A stretch of 64,000 nucleotides of DNA. Source: Pinibacter aurantiacus (GTDB lineage Bacteria; Bacteroidota; Bacteroidia; Chitinophagales; Chitinophagaceae). Both the position numbers and the translations under genes were made by a program. Under the pieces are notes generated by a model. That model saw nothing but the letters and a program-made list of their open reading frames with translations, was not told the origin of the DNA and did not search any database. Each line of letters begins with the position of its first letter. Position 1 is the stretch's first letter. The stretch covers positions 248,001 through 312,000 of the forward strand of contig NZ_JAHSPG010000006.1 in NCBI RefSeq assembly GCF_019130065.1, in the 5' to 3' direction. Positions 8,441 to 16,072 of the stretch are shown here, piece after piece.

Positions 8441-8914
8441 TTATTGCTGAGGTGCGCCAAACTTTGGAGAGTCTTTTGACATGGTGCCCTGCCAGCTGGT
8501 GTACATCCATTTGCCATTGCGTTTTACAAATACTGCGGTGTATAAGAATTCCACCACCAGCATGTTGTCTACATACACCTGACCGCGGCCATTGGCGATG
8601 CCAACGTTATCATAGATACGAATCTTTTTGTCGATCAATTTGAGCGTTCCAATTTCCACCATTTTTAAGCGGGCAGTATCGGCGAAAGATTGCGCCTTGT
8701 CTGCCGTTACGTCATCTGCGTTGATGGTAAAGAAGTCGTCGGCAACATCGGTTTTGTAGTATTCTTTATAGCGAGTGAAGTTCATGTTCTTAAACATTCG
8801 CGCTTCGGTTGCCTCTACTTCTTTGATTTTGGCTGCGTCTGTGGAGTGTTGTGCAGTAAGGTGCAAGGAGCATAATACGAAACCTGCGAGGAGTAATAGT
8901 TTAAAGTGTTTCAT
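8441..8914 (-). CDS. Secreted NTF2-like / SnoaL-type protein
   Basis: This 157-residue protein has a signal peptide MKHFKLLLLAGFVLCSLHLTAQ. The mature part has the cone-shaped alpha+beta pattern of DUF4440/NTF2-like proteins: an N-terminal helix IKEVEATEARMFKNM, DDFFTINADDVTADKAQ, then strands LIDKKIRIYDNVGIANGRGQV, LVVEFLYTAVFVKRNGKWMYTSWQ. The final WxYTSWQ strand is typical. Members range from isomerases to small-ligand binders; no catalytic residues stand out. It is grouped with the secreted protein at 7644-8417 in the same direction. Confidence 0.85.
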   Translation of the reverse strand: MKHFKLLLLAGFVLCSLHLTAQHSTDAAKIKEVEATEARMFKNMNFTRYKEYYKTDVADDFFTINADDVTADKAQSFADTARLKMVEIGTLKLIDKKIRIYDNVGIANGRGQVYVDNMLVVEFLYTAVFVKRNGKWMYTSWQGTMSKDSPKFGAPQQ

Positions 8915-8989
8915 TAGCTTTTAGGTTTAATTGAATGCCATATATGGGTTGAAAAAAGCGGTTATTAGAGACGGTGTGTTTCGATAAAA

Positions 8990-9580
8990 TTATTTCTTTT
9001 TAGATTTTATCAGTTCATTAGCCACCTTGTTTCCTGCGTCAATAAGCGGTGCCCAGATAGATGCCGCGGTTCCAATATTATCCAGCTTTTCATCGGCGAA
9101 AAAAAGGCCCTTGTTTGTTAAGAAATAAAATCCAACATAGTTTTTTCTGGGCAGCGGCGTGTACTCTGTTTTGGAAGTCTTATCGATGTATGTTTGAGCA
9201 GTGGCAACAAATTTCTTTGCAGCATCGCGAACATTTTGGTCAGTTACTCCGCCCATGATACCGCTGCCATTGCTTAAATAGAAGCTCGCATCTCCGGTTT
9301 GAAAAGACGCAAAAGAACCAAAACCCGTGCCCATGTCCATGTCCATTAGCACGCCGTAGACAATCGTTTGATCGACCGGTAGAGACAGGTGCAATTTTTC
9401 CGGAGTAACACTTAGTGCAAGATGTCGCAGGCCCGCGTATGGATTGCTTTTGTTTTGTGCTGGCAGCGACGTGTCTTGCGCAATACCGGTTGTAATATTC
9501 CTGGAAAAATTTTGTCCACGGGCAGAGTAATAATGTGCCCAGCAAACAGAGAATATTGCGGCTAAATAAAGCATTTTCAT
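8990..9580 (-). CDS. Secreted protein of unknown function
   Basis: This 196-residue protein starts with MKMLYLAAIFSVCWAHYYSARGQ, a short signal peptide. The mature part contains LHLSLPVDQTIVYGVLMDMDMGTG, FGSFASFQTGDASFYLSNGSGIMGG and YTPLPRKNYVGFYFLTNKGLFFADEKL. This looks like a single alpha+beta domain often seen as an uncharacterised Bacteroidota and Pseudomonadota protein that tracks a stored value. No catalytic motif is visible. It ends in a lysine-rich helix (NELIKSKKK). It lies 46 bp downstream of the gene at 9627-10175 and 75 bp upstream of 8914, in the same direction. Confidence 0.75.
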   Translation of the reverse strand: MKMLYLAAIFSVCWAHYYSARGQNFSRNITTGIAQDTSLPAQNKSNPYAGLRHLALSVTPEKLHLSLPVDQTIVYGVLMDMDMGTGFGSFASFQTGDASFYLSNGSGIMGGVTDQNVRDAAKKFVATAQTYIDKTSKTEYTPLPRKNYVGFYFLTNKGLFFADEKLDNIGTAASIWAPLIDAGNKVANELIKSKKK

Positions 9581-9626
9581 TAGCGGGTTTTTGAGGTTTT
9601 GACCGTCTTAATTGTAAACGATAATA

Positions 9627-10175
9627 TTATTGTTTTACAGGCACTCCGAGGCTGCGGATCCTCACCTCGTTATAGTTCTTAATGTTTTCATCGGTCTTTG
9701 TCAGGAGTTTCACTACTACCAAACGCAGCTTTTCTTTTGGGTTATTAACTTCGTCGACAAAGACGTGAAATACATTGTTTTCGTCAACAAGGTATTTGTC
9801 ATAATCAGCATTGACGATGCCGCCGTCGATCATAAAGAGAACAGATTTGTCGGCAATGTTTGTGTATTTGAACTTAAACTCATTCAGGCTAATTAGTTTA
9901 GGTACGTAATTGGCTTTGGTTGTTATAAGAATTTTTCCATTGTACTGAACGCCATTAACAGAGTCGATCTCTTTAAGGACGGTTATGTTTTCTATCATTT
10001 TTATGTTGATGCTTTGCAGCGAGCTGCCGATGAACTGGCCGTTCAGGTAGTAGGCGGGTTGCTTTATCTGTGGCAGGTTACTGGAATAGCTCACTTTTAT
10101 GGCGCTGTCAGCGGTAGTTTGAGCATAACTTGTTGCGCCCGATGCAATGAGAAGGAACAGGAAAAGGTGTTTCAT
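9627..10175 (-). CDS. Secreted protein with TonB-plug-like segment
   Basis: This 182-residue protein has a signal peptide MKHLFLFLLIASGATSYAQ. Residues about 40-85 read PAYYLNGQFIGSS, INIKMIENITVLKEID and YNGKILITTK, which parallels the plug domain of TonB-dependent receptors (xLVLVNGxP, IESVEVLKD, GVILITTK) but there is no barrel. The second half has strands FKYTNIADKSVLFMIDGG and LRLVVVKLLTK. Free-standing plug-like domains are known in Bacteroidota as small periplasmic proteins of unknown role. It is one of a row of minus-strand exported proteins. Confidence 0.75.
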   Translation of the reverse strand: MKHLFLFLLIASGATSYAQTTADSAIKVSYSSNLPQIKQPAYYLNGQFIGSSLQSINIKMIENITVLKEIDSVNGVQYNGKILITTKANYVPKLISLNEFKFKYTNIADKSVLFMIDGGIVNADYDKYLVDENNVFHVFVDEVNNPKEKLRLVVVKLLTKTDENIKNYNEVRIRSLGVPVKQ

Positions 10176-10322
10176 TCGTTTGAGTTTGTAAAGTTTAATG
10201 GTTGTGTGTACCGAAGCCTGATGTTTGTTTTCTTCTAATTACATAAGACCGATAGAAAATTAATTCACTTTCTCGCGTAAAGCAACAGGGATGGGCAATT
10301 ATTTCAATCCGTTTTCAACTTT

Positions 10323-10374
10323 CCCCGCCTGAATAATATCAGTCGGGCAGGAACTTTCAATTTTCCACTCTCAG
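10323..10374. repeat. Hairpin CCCGCCTGA/TCGGGCAGG plus word array at a stop codon
   Basis: Bases 10323-10351 form an imperfect hairpin of CCCCGCCTGA with TCAGTCGGGCAGG. It is followed by words GAACTTTCAATTTTCCACTCTCAG that run into the 3' end of the alpha/beta hydrolase gene and supply its final codons (R-V-E-N-stop). A relative of the hairpin lies at 44615-44644 in front of susD. Confidence 0.7.
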
Positions 10375-11262
10375 AATCCAGTCTGCACAGTCATTTGGTT
10401 CAAGAATGTTCCAGGTATGAAAACCCTTTCCTTTTGTGGTGATGTACTCAGCTCCTTTATTAATGCCCGAAAGAAATGTATTTAGTTTTTCAAGATCAAA
10501 TGCGTTGATGTCATCAAACTGCAATTTGTCGCAATACTTGTTTCGTACAAAATCGATGTCAGGTTCACTGTACAGGCGCACCGGAATATTTTTGAGAAAC
10601 TTTGCATTTCCGCCGTCGGCAGCTGTTGCAAGGAACGCCGAGTGCTTTGCGTAGTTCTCAGGATTGTCTTCGGGCGTGCCCTTCAAAGCACCGAGTAAAT
10701 ATTTCTTAATGAAATCTCCTTCCTTTTTTATCAGTTTGTTTTTGCAATCGTAGTTGATCTTGTTTTCAGCGGAGCGATACATGCGTGTGAGATCGAGAGG
10801 CGGGTCTATGGCGAAAACTGCTTTCAGGTGGTGTGCCGTATCAAGACTTAAAACATGCTCTGCATAACCGATGGCAATGGCTCCGCCTGCGGAGAGCCCG
10901 CCAACAATGAGATGCAGATGATCGGAATGGTAGCGTTCCGATTGAATCCTTGTTATTTCGTTTAATTCTGCAATGGTAAAATCGTCTGCAAACAATGTTT
11001 GGTGCAACTGCGGCACGATGGTAACAAATCCTTTTTCCAACAGGAGAGAAGGTAGTTTTGTTTTTTCAAAAATGCTTTTGGTGCTTTCGCCCCAACCGGG
11101 AAGGAGAATGAGAATACCTTTTATGTCCTGCGCTGGTTCAATGTAAGAATAGGAGAAGTTCTCGTTGTTTACTTTGCCGTTGCCGGTTTTGATCGTTTGG
11201 GCACACAACGATGCCGTGCCTATTAACAGATTCAGAAAAACGATTGTAAGAACACGAATCAT
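10357..11262 (-). CDS. Secreted alpha/beta-hydrolase
   Basis: This 301-residue protein has a signal peptide MIRVLTIVFLNLLIGTASLCAQ. The alpha/beta-hydrolase core is seen as GILILLPGWGESTKS (residues 49-63, oxyanion loop), LHLIVGGLSAGGAIAIGYAE with the nucleophile Ser124 in G-L-S-A-G, and KGKGFHTWN with His282 as the likely catalytic base. The acid residue is probably one of the aspartates in the EPDIDF region (about 237-242). It should be an esterase or peptidase-like hydrolase in the periplasm; substrate unknown. The last four residues RVEN come from an overlapping word repeat. Confidence 0.87.
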   Translation of the reverse strand: MIRVLTIVFLNLLIGTASLCAQTIKTGNGKVNNENFSYSYIEPAQDIKGILILLPGWGESTKSIFEKTKLPSLLLEKGFVTIVPQLHQTLFADDFTIAELNEITRIQSERYHSDHLHLIVGGLSAGGAIAIGYAEHVLSLDTAHHLKAVFAIDPPLDLTRMYRSAENKINYDCKNKLIKKEGDFIKKYLLGALKGTPEDNPENYAKHSAFLATAADGGNAKFLKNIPVRLYSEPDIDFVRNKYCDKLQFDDINAFDLEKLNTFLSGINKGAEYITTKGKGFHTWNILEPNDCADWILRVEN

Positions 11263-11368
11263 TGCGGTAAACGGTTTTATTTGGTGTACTCGGCTCGTTT
11301 GTTAATGCCCGGACGAAACTGCAATAGTTTTTTCCGGCAAATACTTCTGACCGCTGTAGGCTCGGCGA

Positions 11369-12352
11369 TCATTTAGTTTTCAAGTTTATTTTTTGGTAAT
11401 GTTCACCGTTGAATACAAGCACTTCGTTATCGTTCAGCAGCTCGACTGAGCTATAAGTGCGATCCAAAACATCTTTACCGCTCGAATCTAACAGACCCTG
11501 CATTTTGTTGATCTCGTATACAATGTAGCCGGATTTCCAGTCAACGAATTTATCGTATCTCGGTGCTGCGATGACTTTGCCATTTTGATCCACCAATCCT
11601 TTTTTATTTTCCTTTTCTACAACAAAAGTAGAAAGATGACCTACGGCATAAAGATCACAATCTTTGCAAGTAAAAAGTTGTTTGTTGCGCTCGTTCAGTA
11701 ACACGACTGATTGACTGGTTTTGGCAATAAACCTGTTTTTTATACCTGGCATTTTTATTTGGTCATAGATAAACGGAACGACTATGGTCTCATTTAACTT
11801 CATTACTCCATAGCGGCCGGAATCGTTGCTTGTTGAAACATAGCCCGCATCAACTTTGACGGGGCTGTTGTATTTGAAGCCGATGACTGGTTTATTGTTC
11901 AGATCGAGCAGCGCCCATTTTTGATTCTCGCTTACACTCACAAACTGCTTGTCCTGTACGATGAAATGTATTGCGTTGTACTCCAGCGGAACAATTTCCT
12001 TTCCCTCATCATTAATAAAGCCATACAGGCCGTCTTTTTCCACGGCTATTAATTTCTCATCCACCCAGATGGACATGTTATTGTAGAGGTCAGAGATAAG
12101 TTTGAACTTGCGATTAATGATGGCGCACTTACCGTTGTACCGCACCCATGCAACGCCGTTAGGTTGAAAATCCCGCGCATCATCATAATCAAAACCGGAG
12201 AGGTTAACCCATTTATTATTTTCGTTAACGACGTATGCAAACTTATGGTTATCGCCAACCATAATTCTAATATCCGGAGTGTCCTGGCTGTAAATTTTTT
12301 GAACTGAAATCAGCAATGTAGAAAGGTAAAGTATCTTTTTTATCAGTGTCAT
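11369..12352 (-). CDS. WG-repeat protein
   Basis: This 327-residue protein has a weak signal peptide (MTLIKKILYLSTLLISVQKIYSQ). It is built from WG/KWG-type beta repeats of about 45-55 residues: VEKDGLYGFINDEGKEIVPLEYNAI, NQKWALLDLNNKPVIGFKYNS, DSGRYGVMKLNETIVVPFIYDQI, NKKGLVDQNGKVIAAPRYDKF and NKMQGLLDSSGKDVLDRTYSSV. Such repeats form a propeller-like or solenoid scaffold and are presumed to bind proteins or surfaces. No enzymatic motif is present. The start is 26 bp from the next gene upstream (12379-12756), so the two may be transcribed together. Confidence 0.86.
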   Translation of the reverse strand: MTLIKKILYLSTLLISVQKIYSQDTPDIRIMVGDNHKFAYVVNENNKWVNLSGFDYDDARDFQPNGVAWVRYNGKCAIINRKFKLISDLYNNMSIWVDEKLIAVEKDGLYGFINDEGKEIVPLEYNAIHFIVQDKQFVSVSENQKWALLDLNNKPVIGFKYNSPVKVDAGYVSTSNDSGRYGVMKLNETIVVPFIYDQIKMPGIKNRFIAKTSQSVVLLNERNKQLFTCKDCDLYAVGHLSTFVVEKENKKGLVDQNGKVIAAPRYDKFVDWKSGYIVYEINKMQGLLDSSGKDVLDRTYSSVELLNDNEVLVFNGEHYQKINLKTK

Positions 12353-12378
12353 TGTAAGGGGTTGGATCTTATAGGTTG

Positions 12379-12756
12379 TTACTGCCGCAAATTAGTTATT
12401 TTTTGTTCCACACTGATCACATGCATATCCTGTGTGCCAACATTCTGTAAAGCATGCGGTGGAAGCGCTTCCACCCAATTGGCGGCTCCCGGCCCGGGCT
12501 TTTTAGCAAGCGTTCTCGTATCGAGCATCACATTGCCGTTGTCATCAAACCTCACAAAATCCGACCAGCTCAAAATGTATGTAGACGCCGGGTAGCGATG
12601 TGTATGAATGGCCGTTGTTTCGCCCGGAGGAATGAGCGTATCGAGCACACGCACAAATTCGTTTTCAAATAAAAGCTTGTGGTGCTGCGGCGCTGCGATG
12701 AGGGCGTCGAGAGAATCGGGGTATGGCCAGGGATCGCGAGATACTGGGGAATCCAT
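12379..12756 (-). CDS. Small cupin-fold protein
   Basis: This 125-residue cytoplasmic protein contains FVRVLDTLIPPGETTAIHTHRYPAS, where HTHR and a downstream LPPHALQNVG provide the two cupin motifs (metal ligands His-x-His and His). The glutamate usually found between them is not evident, so metal binding may be altered. Single-domain cupins cover isomerases, dioxygenases and sensors, and no specific reaction can be named. It precedes the WG-repeat gene by 26 bp. Confidence 0.75.
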   Translation of the reverse strand: MDSPVSRDPWPYPDSLDALIAAPQHHKLLFENEFVRVLDTLIPPGETTAIHTHRYPASTYILSWSDFVRFDDNGNVMLDTRTLAKKPGPGAANWVEALPPHALQNVGTQDMHVISVEQKITNLRQ

Positions 12757-12783
12757 GATTGTAATTTTAAGTTAATCGATATT

Positions 12784-13347
12784 TCATTTCAACTCTACTC
12801 CTTGCAGTTCAAGCTTTTCAGCGCCAGGCAAAACTCCAAGGCTACCGATTTTTTTTATCGCCAGCTTATTATGAATGTGGTTTTTTAATTTTCTTGATGT
12901 TGCCGCAATTTCCTTCCAATCCCATGCACTTACTGGTTCATTTAGCGATTTTTCGTCTTGCCACTTTAGCGCTCCTTTTTCACTAAAATGTCCAATATGA
13001 GATAGGTTAAGCTGATTGTTTTTTAACCCGCCAAAGTATAATTGAATGAGACCCCAGCCATCCGTTGCGTATCGAAAAGTATGGCCGTTACAATGCTTTG
13101 GATCAAGACTTATTCTCCGGAAAGTAGGTTTGCCGTTGTGTCTTGGCGACCATAATTGAAATGTTACTGAAAATTTTGCTCCGTTGGTGAGGTCGAATTT
13201 CGATGATATATCTTCGCTTGTTTTGTATTCGGAAATTTGTTGATCAGGGGCGGAGCTTACATCGTAGACATGTAAGTCTGTGTCGTTAAAAATGAAATCA
13301 AGAATGTTTAGTTTGTCTTCTTTTTCAGCGAAAAAATCGTATGTCAT
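12784..13347 (-). CDS. Hypothetical protein, possible polymorphic-toxin immunity type
   Basis: This 187-residue protein has no signal peptide or membrane segment. It begins MTYDFFAEKEDKLNILDFIFND and contains DLHVYDVSSAPDQQISEY, KFSVTFQLWSPRHNGKPTFRRISL and FRYATDGWGLIQLYFGGL. Similar sequences are scattered singly across many bacterial phyla and are usually unnamed. Their patchy spread, and the neighbouring DUF1877 protein, fit an immunity or effector-associated role, but this is only an inference. No family name was recognised with confidence. Confidence 0.7.
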   Translation of the reverse strand: MTYDFFAEKEDKLNILDFIFNDTDLHVYDVSSAPDQQISEYKTSEDISSKFDLTNGAKFSVTFQLWSPRHNGKPTFRRISLDPKHCNGHTFRYATDGWGLIQLYFGGLKNNQLNLSHIGHFSEKGALKWQDEKSLNEPVSAWDWKEIAATSRKLKNHIHNKLAIKKIGSLGVLPGAEKLELQGVELK

Positions 13348-13462
13348 TTTACATGTTAACGTTGTTCATGAAATAATGTTATCTGCCGCTTAGCTTCACA
13401 AAGATGTGTAGATACTTGTTGCGAAGGTTGTTTTTAAACAATGCTTCGCTACCTTACGAGCT

Positions 13463-14029
13463 CTATCCCACAAAACACAACAGATAGCTGTTTGTCGCAC
13501 TTGCATGGTTGAACAAGTCCTTCAGCGCTTGATAATCCTGCAAAAAATGTTTTTTATTAAACGCCTGGTTTTCTTCTTTGTCGTCATTCCAGCAGCATGG
13601 ATATATGCCTTCTCTGTTCAATTCTTTGTAATCGAATTGTTCTGAAATTTCTTCGTTGCCAATATTGTTTAACAAAGAGGAGATCTGTTTTACCTTCTCC
13701 GGTGTGAGATAGGCGACGGGCGGCCTATCGAAATACCCGTCGAAGTCAATATCATCCGTGACGTCGCGGAATTCCCGTGCTTCATCTGCATCAGGAAAAA
13801 CGTATTGAGAAGGCCCTCCAATTTGAGATTCGGGGTAGAATATCTCATTGATTAAATTCGATTCCCCATTGCTGCGTCCTTTGGCAAGAACAAAACGTAA
13901 ACCTTCGTGTGTGCTTTGAAAGCTCAGATAATTTTTTATCTCACGAACAGCCTCAAACGGGTCTGAATTACCTTCCAACGCTACAAATTCGGTGTTGTTA
14001 ATTGTATAAAAATTTGCAATCTGGCTCAT
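13463..14029 (-). CDS. DUF1877 (YfbM-like) protein
   Basis: This 188-residue cytoplasmic protein shows the pattern of the DUF1877/YfbM family: an N-terminal MSQIANFYTINNTEFVAL, a middle IFYPESQIGGPSQYVFPDADEA, RPPVAYLTPEKVKQISSLLNNI and NREGIYPCCWNDDKEENQAF, then a long C-terminal helix. DUF1877 proteins are of unknown function and are often found as immunity-type genes near polymorphic toxins. It is a single gene here, with no toxin next to it, so that role remains an inference. Confidence 0.85.
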   Translation of the reverse strand: MSQIANFYTINNTEFVALEGNSDPFEAVREIKNYLSFQSTHEGLRFVLAKGRSNGESNLINEIFYPESQIGGPSQYVFPDADEAREFRDVTDDIDFDGYFDRPPVAYLTPEKVKQISSLLNNIGNEEISEQFDYKELNREGIYPCCWNDDKEENQAFNKKHFLQDYQALKDLFNHASATNSYLLCFVG

Positions 14030-14154
14030 AGTTCGATGATGTTGCTGGTTTTAATTTTACCCAATGCTTCGCCAACTCACTCACAAGTGAGGGCTCAAAG
14101 GTTATTTGTGAACTTAATATATTTTTTTGAAGCTTGCCAGTGGGAGAGAAGAAA

Positions 14155-14181
14155 AAAGCCCGCAAATAATTTGCAGGCTTT
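14155..14181 (-). terminator. Intrinsic terminator of the SymE-like gene
   Basis: On the minus strand AAAGCCTGCAAAT pairs with ATTTGCGGGCTTT (one G-U pair) and is followed by a run of T residues (TTTTTTCTTC). It sits 9 bp beyond the stop of the SymE-like gene, so it ends that transcript. Confidence 0.85.
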
Positions 14182-14189
14182 GAGGTTAA

Positions 14190-14441
14190 TTAGTTCTCCC
14201 GTTCAATAATTAGTTTGTTTTCGCTTACGGTAATGTTTACATAGTGTTCTGGTAAAAAGCCTGCTTGTTGCAACCATTTCCCACATAAACGCAGGTAGGG
14301 GAAAGTAGAGTTGGTTTTGTTTACAAAAATGAAACTGCTGATTTTTAAACGGCGAATGTTTGATGGTTCCTTGGGCTGCCGTTTTGGCTTGGGGGTAGTT
14401 GCCAGCTTGCGTACTCGCGGCTTCTTTTCAATAATGTACAT
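14190..14441 (-). CDS. SymE-like type I toxin
   Basis: This 83-residue protein has a basic, proline-rich N-terminus (KKPRVRKLATTPKPKRQPKEP) and a C-terminal SpoVT/AbrB-like SymE domain: FPYLRLCGKWLQQAGF and YVNITVSENKLIIERE. In E. coli SymE is an SOS-induced RNA-cleaving or nucleoid-compacting protein whose translation is blocked by the antisense RNA SymR. The domain match is clear. An antisense RNA cannot be confirmed, but the 333-bp region upstream contains a strong stem-loop (14563-14603) of the kind expected for such regulation. It has its own terminator. Confidence 0.85.
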   Translation of the reverse strand: MYIIEKKPRVRKLATTPKPKRQPKEPSNIRRLKISSFIFVNKTNSTFPYLRLCGKWLQQAGFLPEHYVNITVSENKLIIEREN

Positions 14442-14774
14442 TGTTCAAAAGATTAAGGCGGCTAAAAATAAAATACGGTTTTAGCCTTTCCCGTTGAACT
14501 TCACTTATTAACAAGCAGCAGACGCATTAACGGACTGCACGGGGGTACCAAAACCGCGTATATTTTACAAGCGAACACAAAGAAGTGTTCGCCGATTGTA
14601 AAATTGAGAATTAGGATGTTAATAATTGAAGTTCGCTGCGAATGTAAGGAGGTGATTTTTTGAAGTGTTGTGGAAAAGGTCAAAAGTTCAAAGTACCGTA
14701 GAAGATAAAAGGTTTCTTTGATGAAGATTAGAAAGCAGTTCCTTAGGAGGAGAAAAGATGTAGCGGTTTTCGAA
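14442..14774. other. Gene-free leader region upstream of symE-like gene
   Basis: No convincing coding sequence is present; short open frames here lack homology-like features. The region contains one stem-loop (14563-14603) and otherwise AT-rich unstructured DNA. It is a plausible place for the symE promoter and for an antisense RNA gene on the plus strand, but neither is directly visible. Confidence 0.5.
14563..14603. other. Two-tier stem-loop upstream of symE-like gene
   Basis: An outer stem TTTTACAA/TTGTAAAA (14563-14570 with 14596-14603) and an inner stem GCGAACAC/GTGTTCGC (14571-14578 with 14585-14592) are stacked with a 3-base bulge (CGA) and a 6-base loop. It lies about 120 bp upstream of the symE-like start. 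Confidence 0.7.
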
Positions 14775-15023
14775 TTAACGGGCTTTTGAACGTCTTACTT
14801 TCCGCGCAAGCGATTTGTGACTATGCACCGAAGAAGATAATTTTTTTGCTTCCAAAGGTCTGCCCATCAAGTCGAAACTATTTTTAAACGGGAAATGGTC
14901 TGTTTGATCTACATAGGACTTTGTAAAATAATCACTCCAAAAAATATTCGATGCAGTTGCGTCTTCAACCACAGTAGTCTTTGAGTTTCCATTTTCCACG
15001 TTAAAATGTAGGACCTGTGTCAT
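14775..15023 (-). CDS. Small basic-tailed hypothetical protein next to protease
   Basis: This 82-residue protein (MTQVLHFNVENGNSKTTVVED...) ends in a strongly basic tail (SHKSLARKVRRSKAR). It begins only 15 bp after the stop codon of the trypsin-like protease gene, so translational coupling is likely. No family was recognised. It could be a cofactor, substrate or inhibitor of the protease (inference). Confidence 0.6.
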   Translation of the reverse strand: MTQVLHFNVENGNSKTTVVEDATASNIFWSDYFTKSYVDQTDHFPFKNSFDLMGRPLEAKKLSSSVHSHKSLARKVRRSKAR

Positions 15024-15038
15024 GAGTGCAAATTTAGG

Positions 15039-15917
15039 TTAATGAGTTTGAAAAGAGACGTTTATTTCTTTAAGGAATGAAGTTATTGTTATAGAGTGAG
15101 TTCCCCACCCAACATTCAAATATTGATTTTTAAGGTGTTCAACTTCTTTTGAATTCTTTTGATTATCGCCAAAGCCTAACTTTAAATGATGAGTTTGACT
15201 TTGAATTGCCCAAATTGTGCCATTTACATCAAATGTTGGCCCACCACTCTGTCCTCTTAATCCTGGCGTTGATGTTTCAATAAACATAAGTGGATAAGGC
15301 TTAATTCCATTGTTTTCAATATCGACAGTACGAGTATAAATACCATCTATTGGAAAGATTGGAATTGGAAGTGAGCCTGGAGGAAGAATAAATCCCTTTT
15401 GCTCGTCAAATGTTGGTTCGATAGAGTGGAACGGAAAGCCGAGCTTGCAAAGACTTGTGCCTTGCTCCATTGGATCATTTGGGTTTTTGAATTTAGGATA
15501 CGTTTTTACCTTGGATTTGTCAAAGTTTTTTAGTTTCCCTACAGCAATATCGCAATTAGGGATAGCAAAAAAATTTTCTTCTATTGCTAGACCTTGCCAA
15601 CCAAGCCAAACAGAATAGTCGGTAATTGAATCCGGAGGTATCTTTTGACTATTGAGCTGTTGGATTTTGACATGTTTTTTGAGACTTGTATCGTTTTCTA
15701 TTGCAAGCCTTTTTTGGAGTAGTGCTTTAAATTCCCCATTAGCAGATCCGAGCTTGTTCAGCTGTTCCATAATATGAAAAGCTGTTATAAACCAACCATC
15801 TTCATTTATTACTACAAAAGTTCCGATACCTGCGCTGCACTTTCCATTTGAAGTCCTATGCGAAATAATAATTGGAAACGTGAATTCTCGTGCGATGGAA
15901 CATGCGTTGGCAAACAT
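15039..15917 (-). CDS. Trypsin-like serine protease, non-secreted
   Basis: This 292-residue protein carries the chymotrypsin-fold triad: His48 in GWFITAFHIME, Asp123 in NCDIAVGKL and Ser224 in RGQSGGPTF. Spacing and the following strand IWAIQSQTHH fit an active S1-type peptidase. No classical signal peptide is seen (MFANACSIAREFTFPIII), and no PDZ domain follows, so it differs from the DegP/HtrA type and is probably cytoplasmic. Proteases of this kind are found in bacterial conflict systems and stress responses. It is co-directional and nearly contiguous with an 82-residue partner gene (14775-15023). Its biological target is unknown. Confidence 0.86.
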   Translation of the reverse strand: MFANACSIAREFTFPIIISHRTSNGKCSAGIGTFVVINEDGWFITAFHIMEQLNKLGSANGEFKALLQKRLAIENDTSLKKHVKIQQLNSQKIPPDSITDYSVWLGWQGLAIEENFFAIPNCDIAVGKLKNFDKSKVKTYPKFKNPNDPMEQGTSLCKLGFPFHSIEPTFDEQKGFILPPGSLPIPIFPIDGIYTRTVDIENNGIKPYPLMFIETSTPGLRGQSGGPTFDVNGTIWAIQSQTHHLKLGFGDNQKNSKEVEHLKNQYLNVGWGTHSITITSFLKEINVSFQTH

Positions 15918-16030
15918 TAATCAAGTGATTGTTTAAGAGTTAATAAAATACTAGACTGAATTAGCGTGTTGCAATTTCGCTACAAGACACACTATCATGT
16001 GAACTTAATATATTTTTTTAGAAAAACAAA

Positions 16031-16054
16031 AAAGCCCGCATCTCTGCGGGCTTT
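16031..16054 (-). terminator. Intrinsic terminator of the OmpA-family gene
   Basis: A perfect 10-bp stem (AAAGCCCGCA with TGCGGGCTTT) closes a 4-base loop. Read on the minus strand it is followed by TTTTGTTTTTC, and it lies 18 bp past the OmpA-family stop. Confidence 0.92.
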
Positions 16055-16072
16055 CATATCACTCAAAAATTC

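Noticed and set aside
14501-14683. A 60-residue open frame upstream of the symE-like gene
   Set aside because: It runs through the stem-loop and shows no protein-like pattern.
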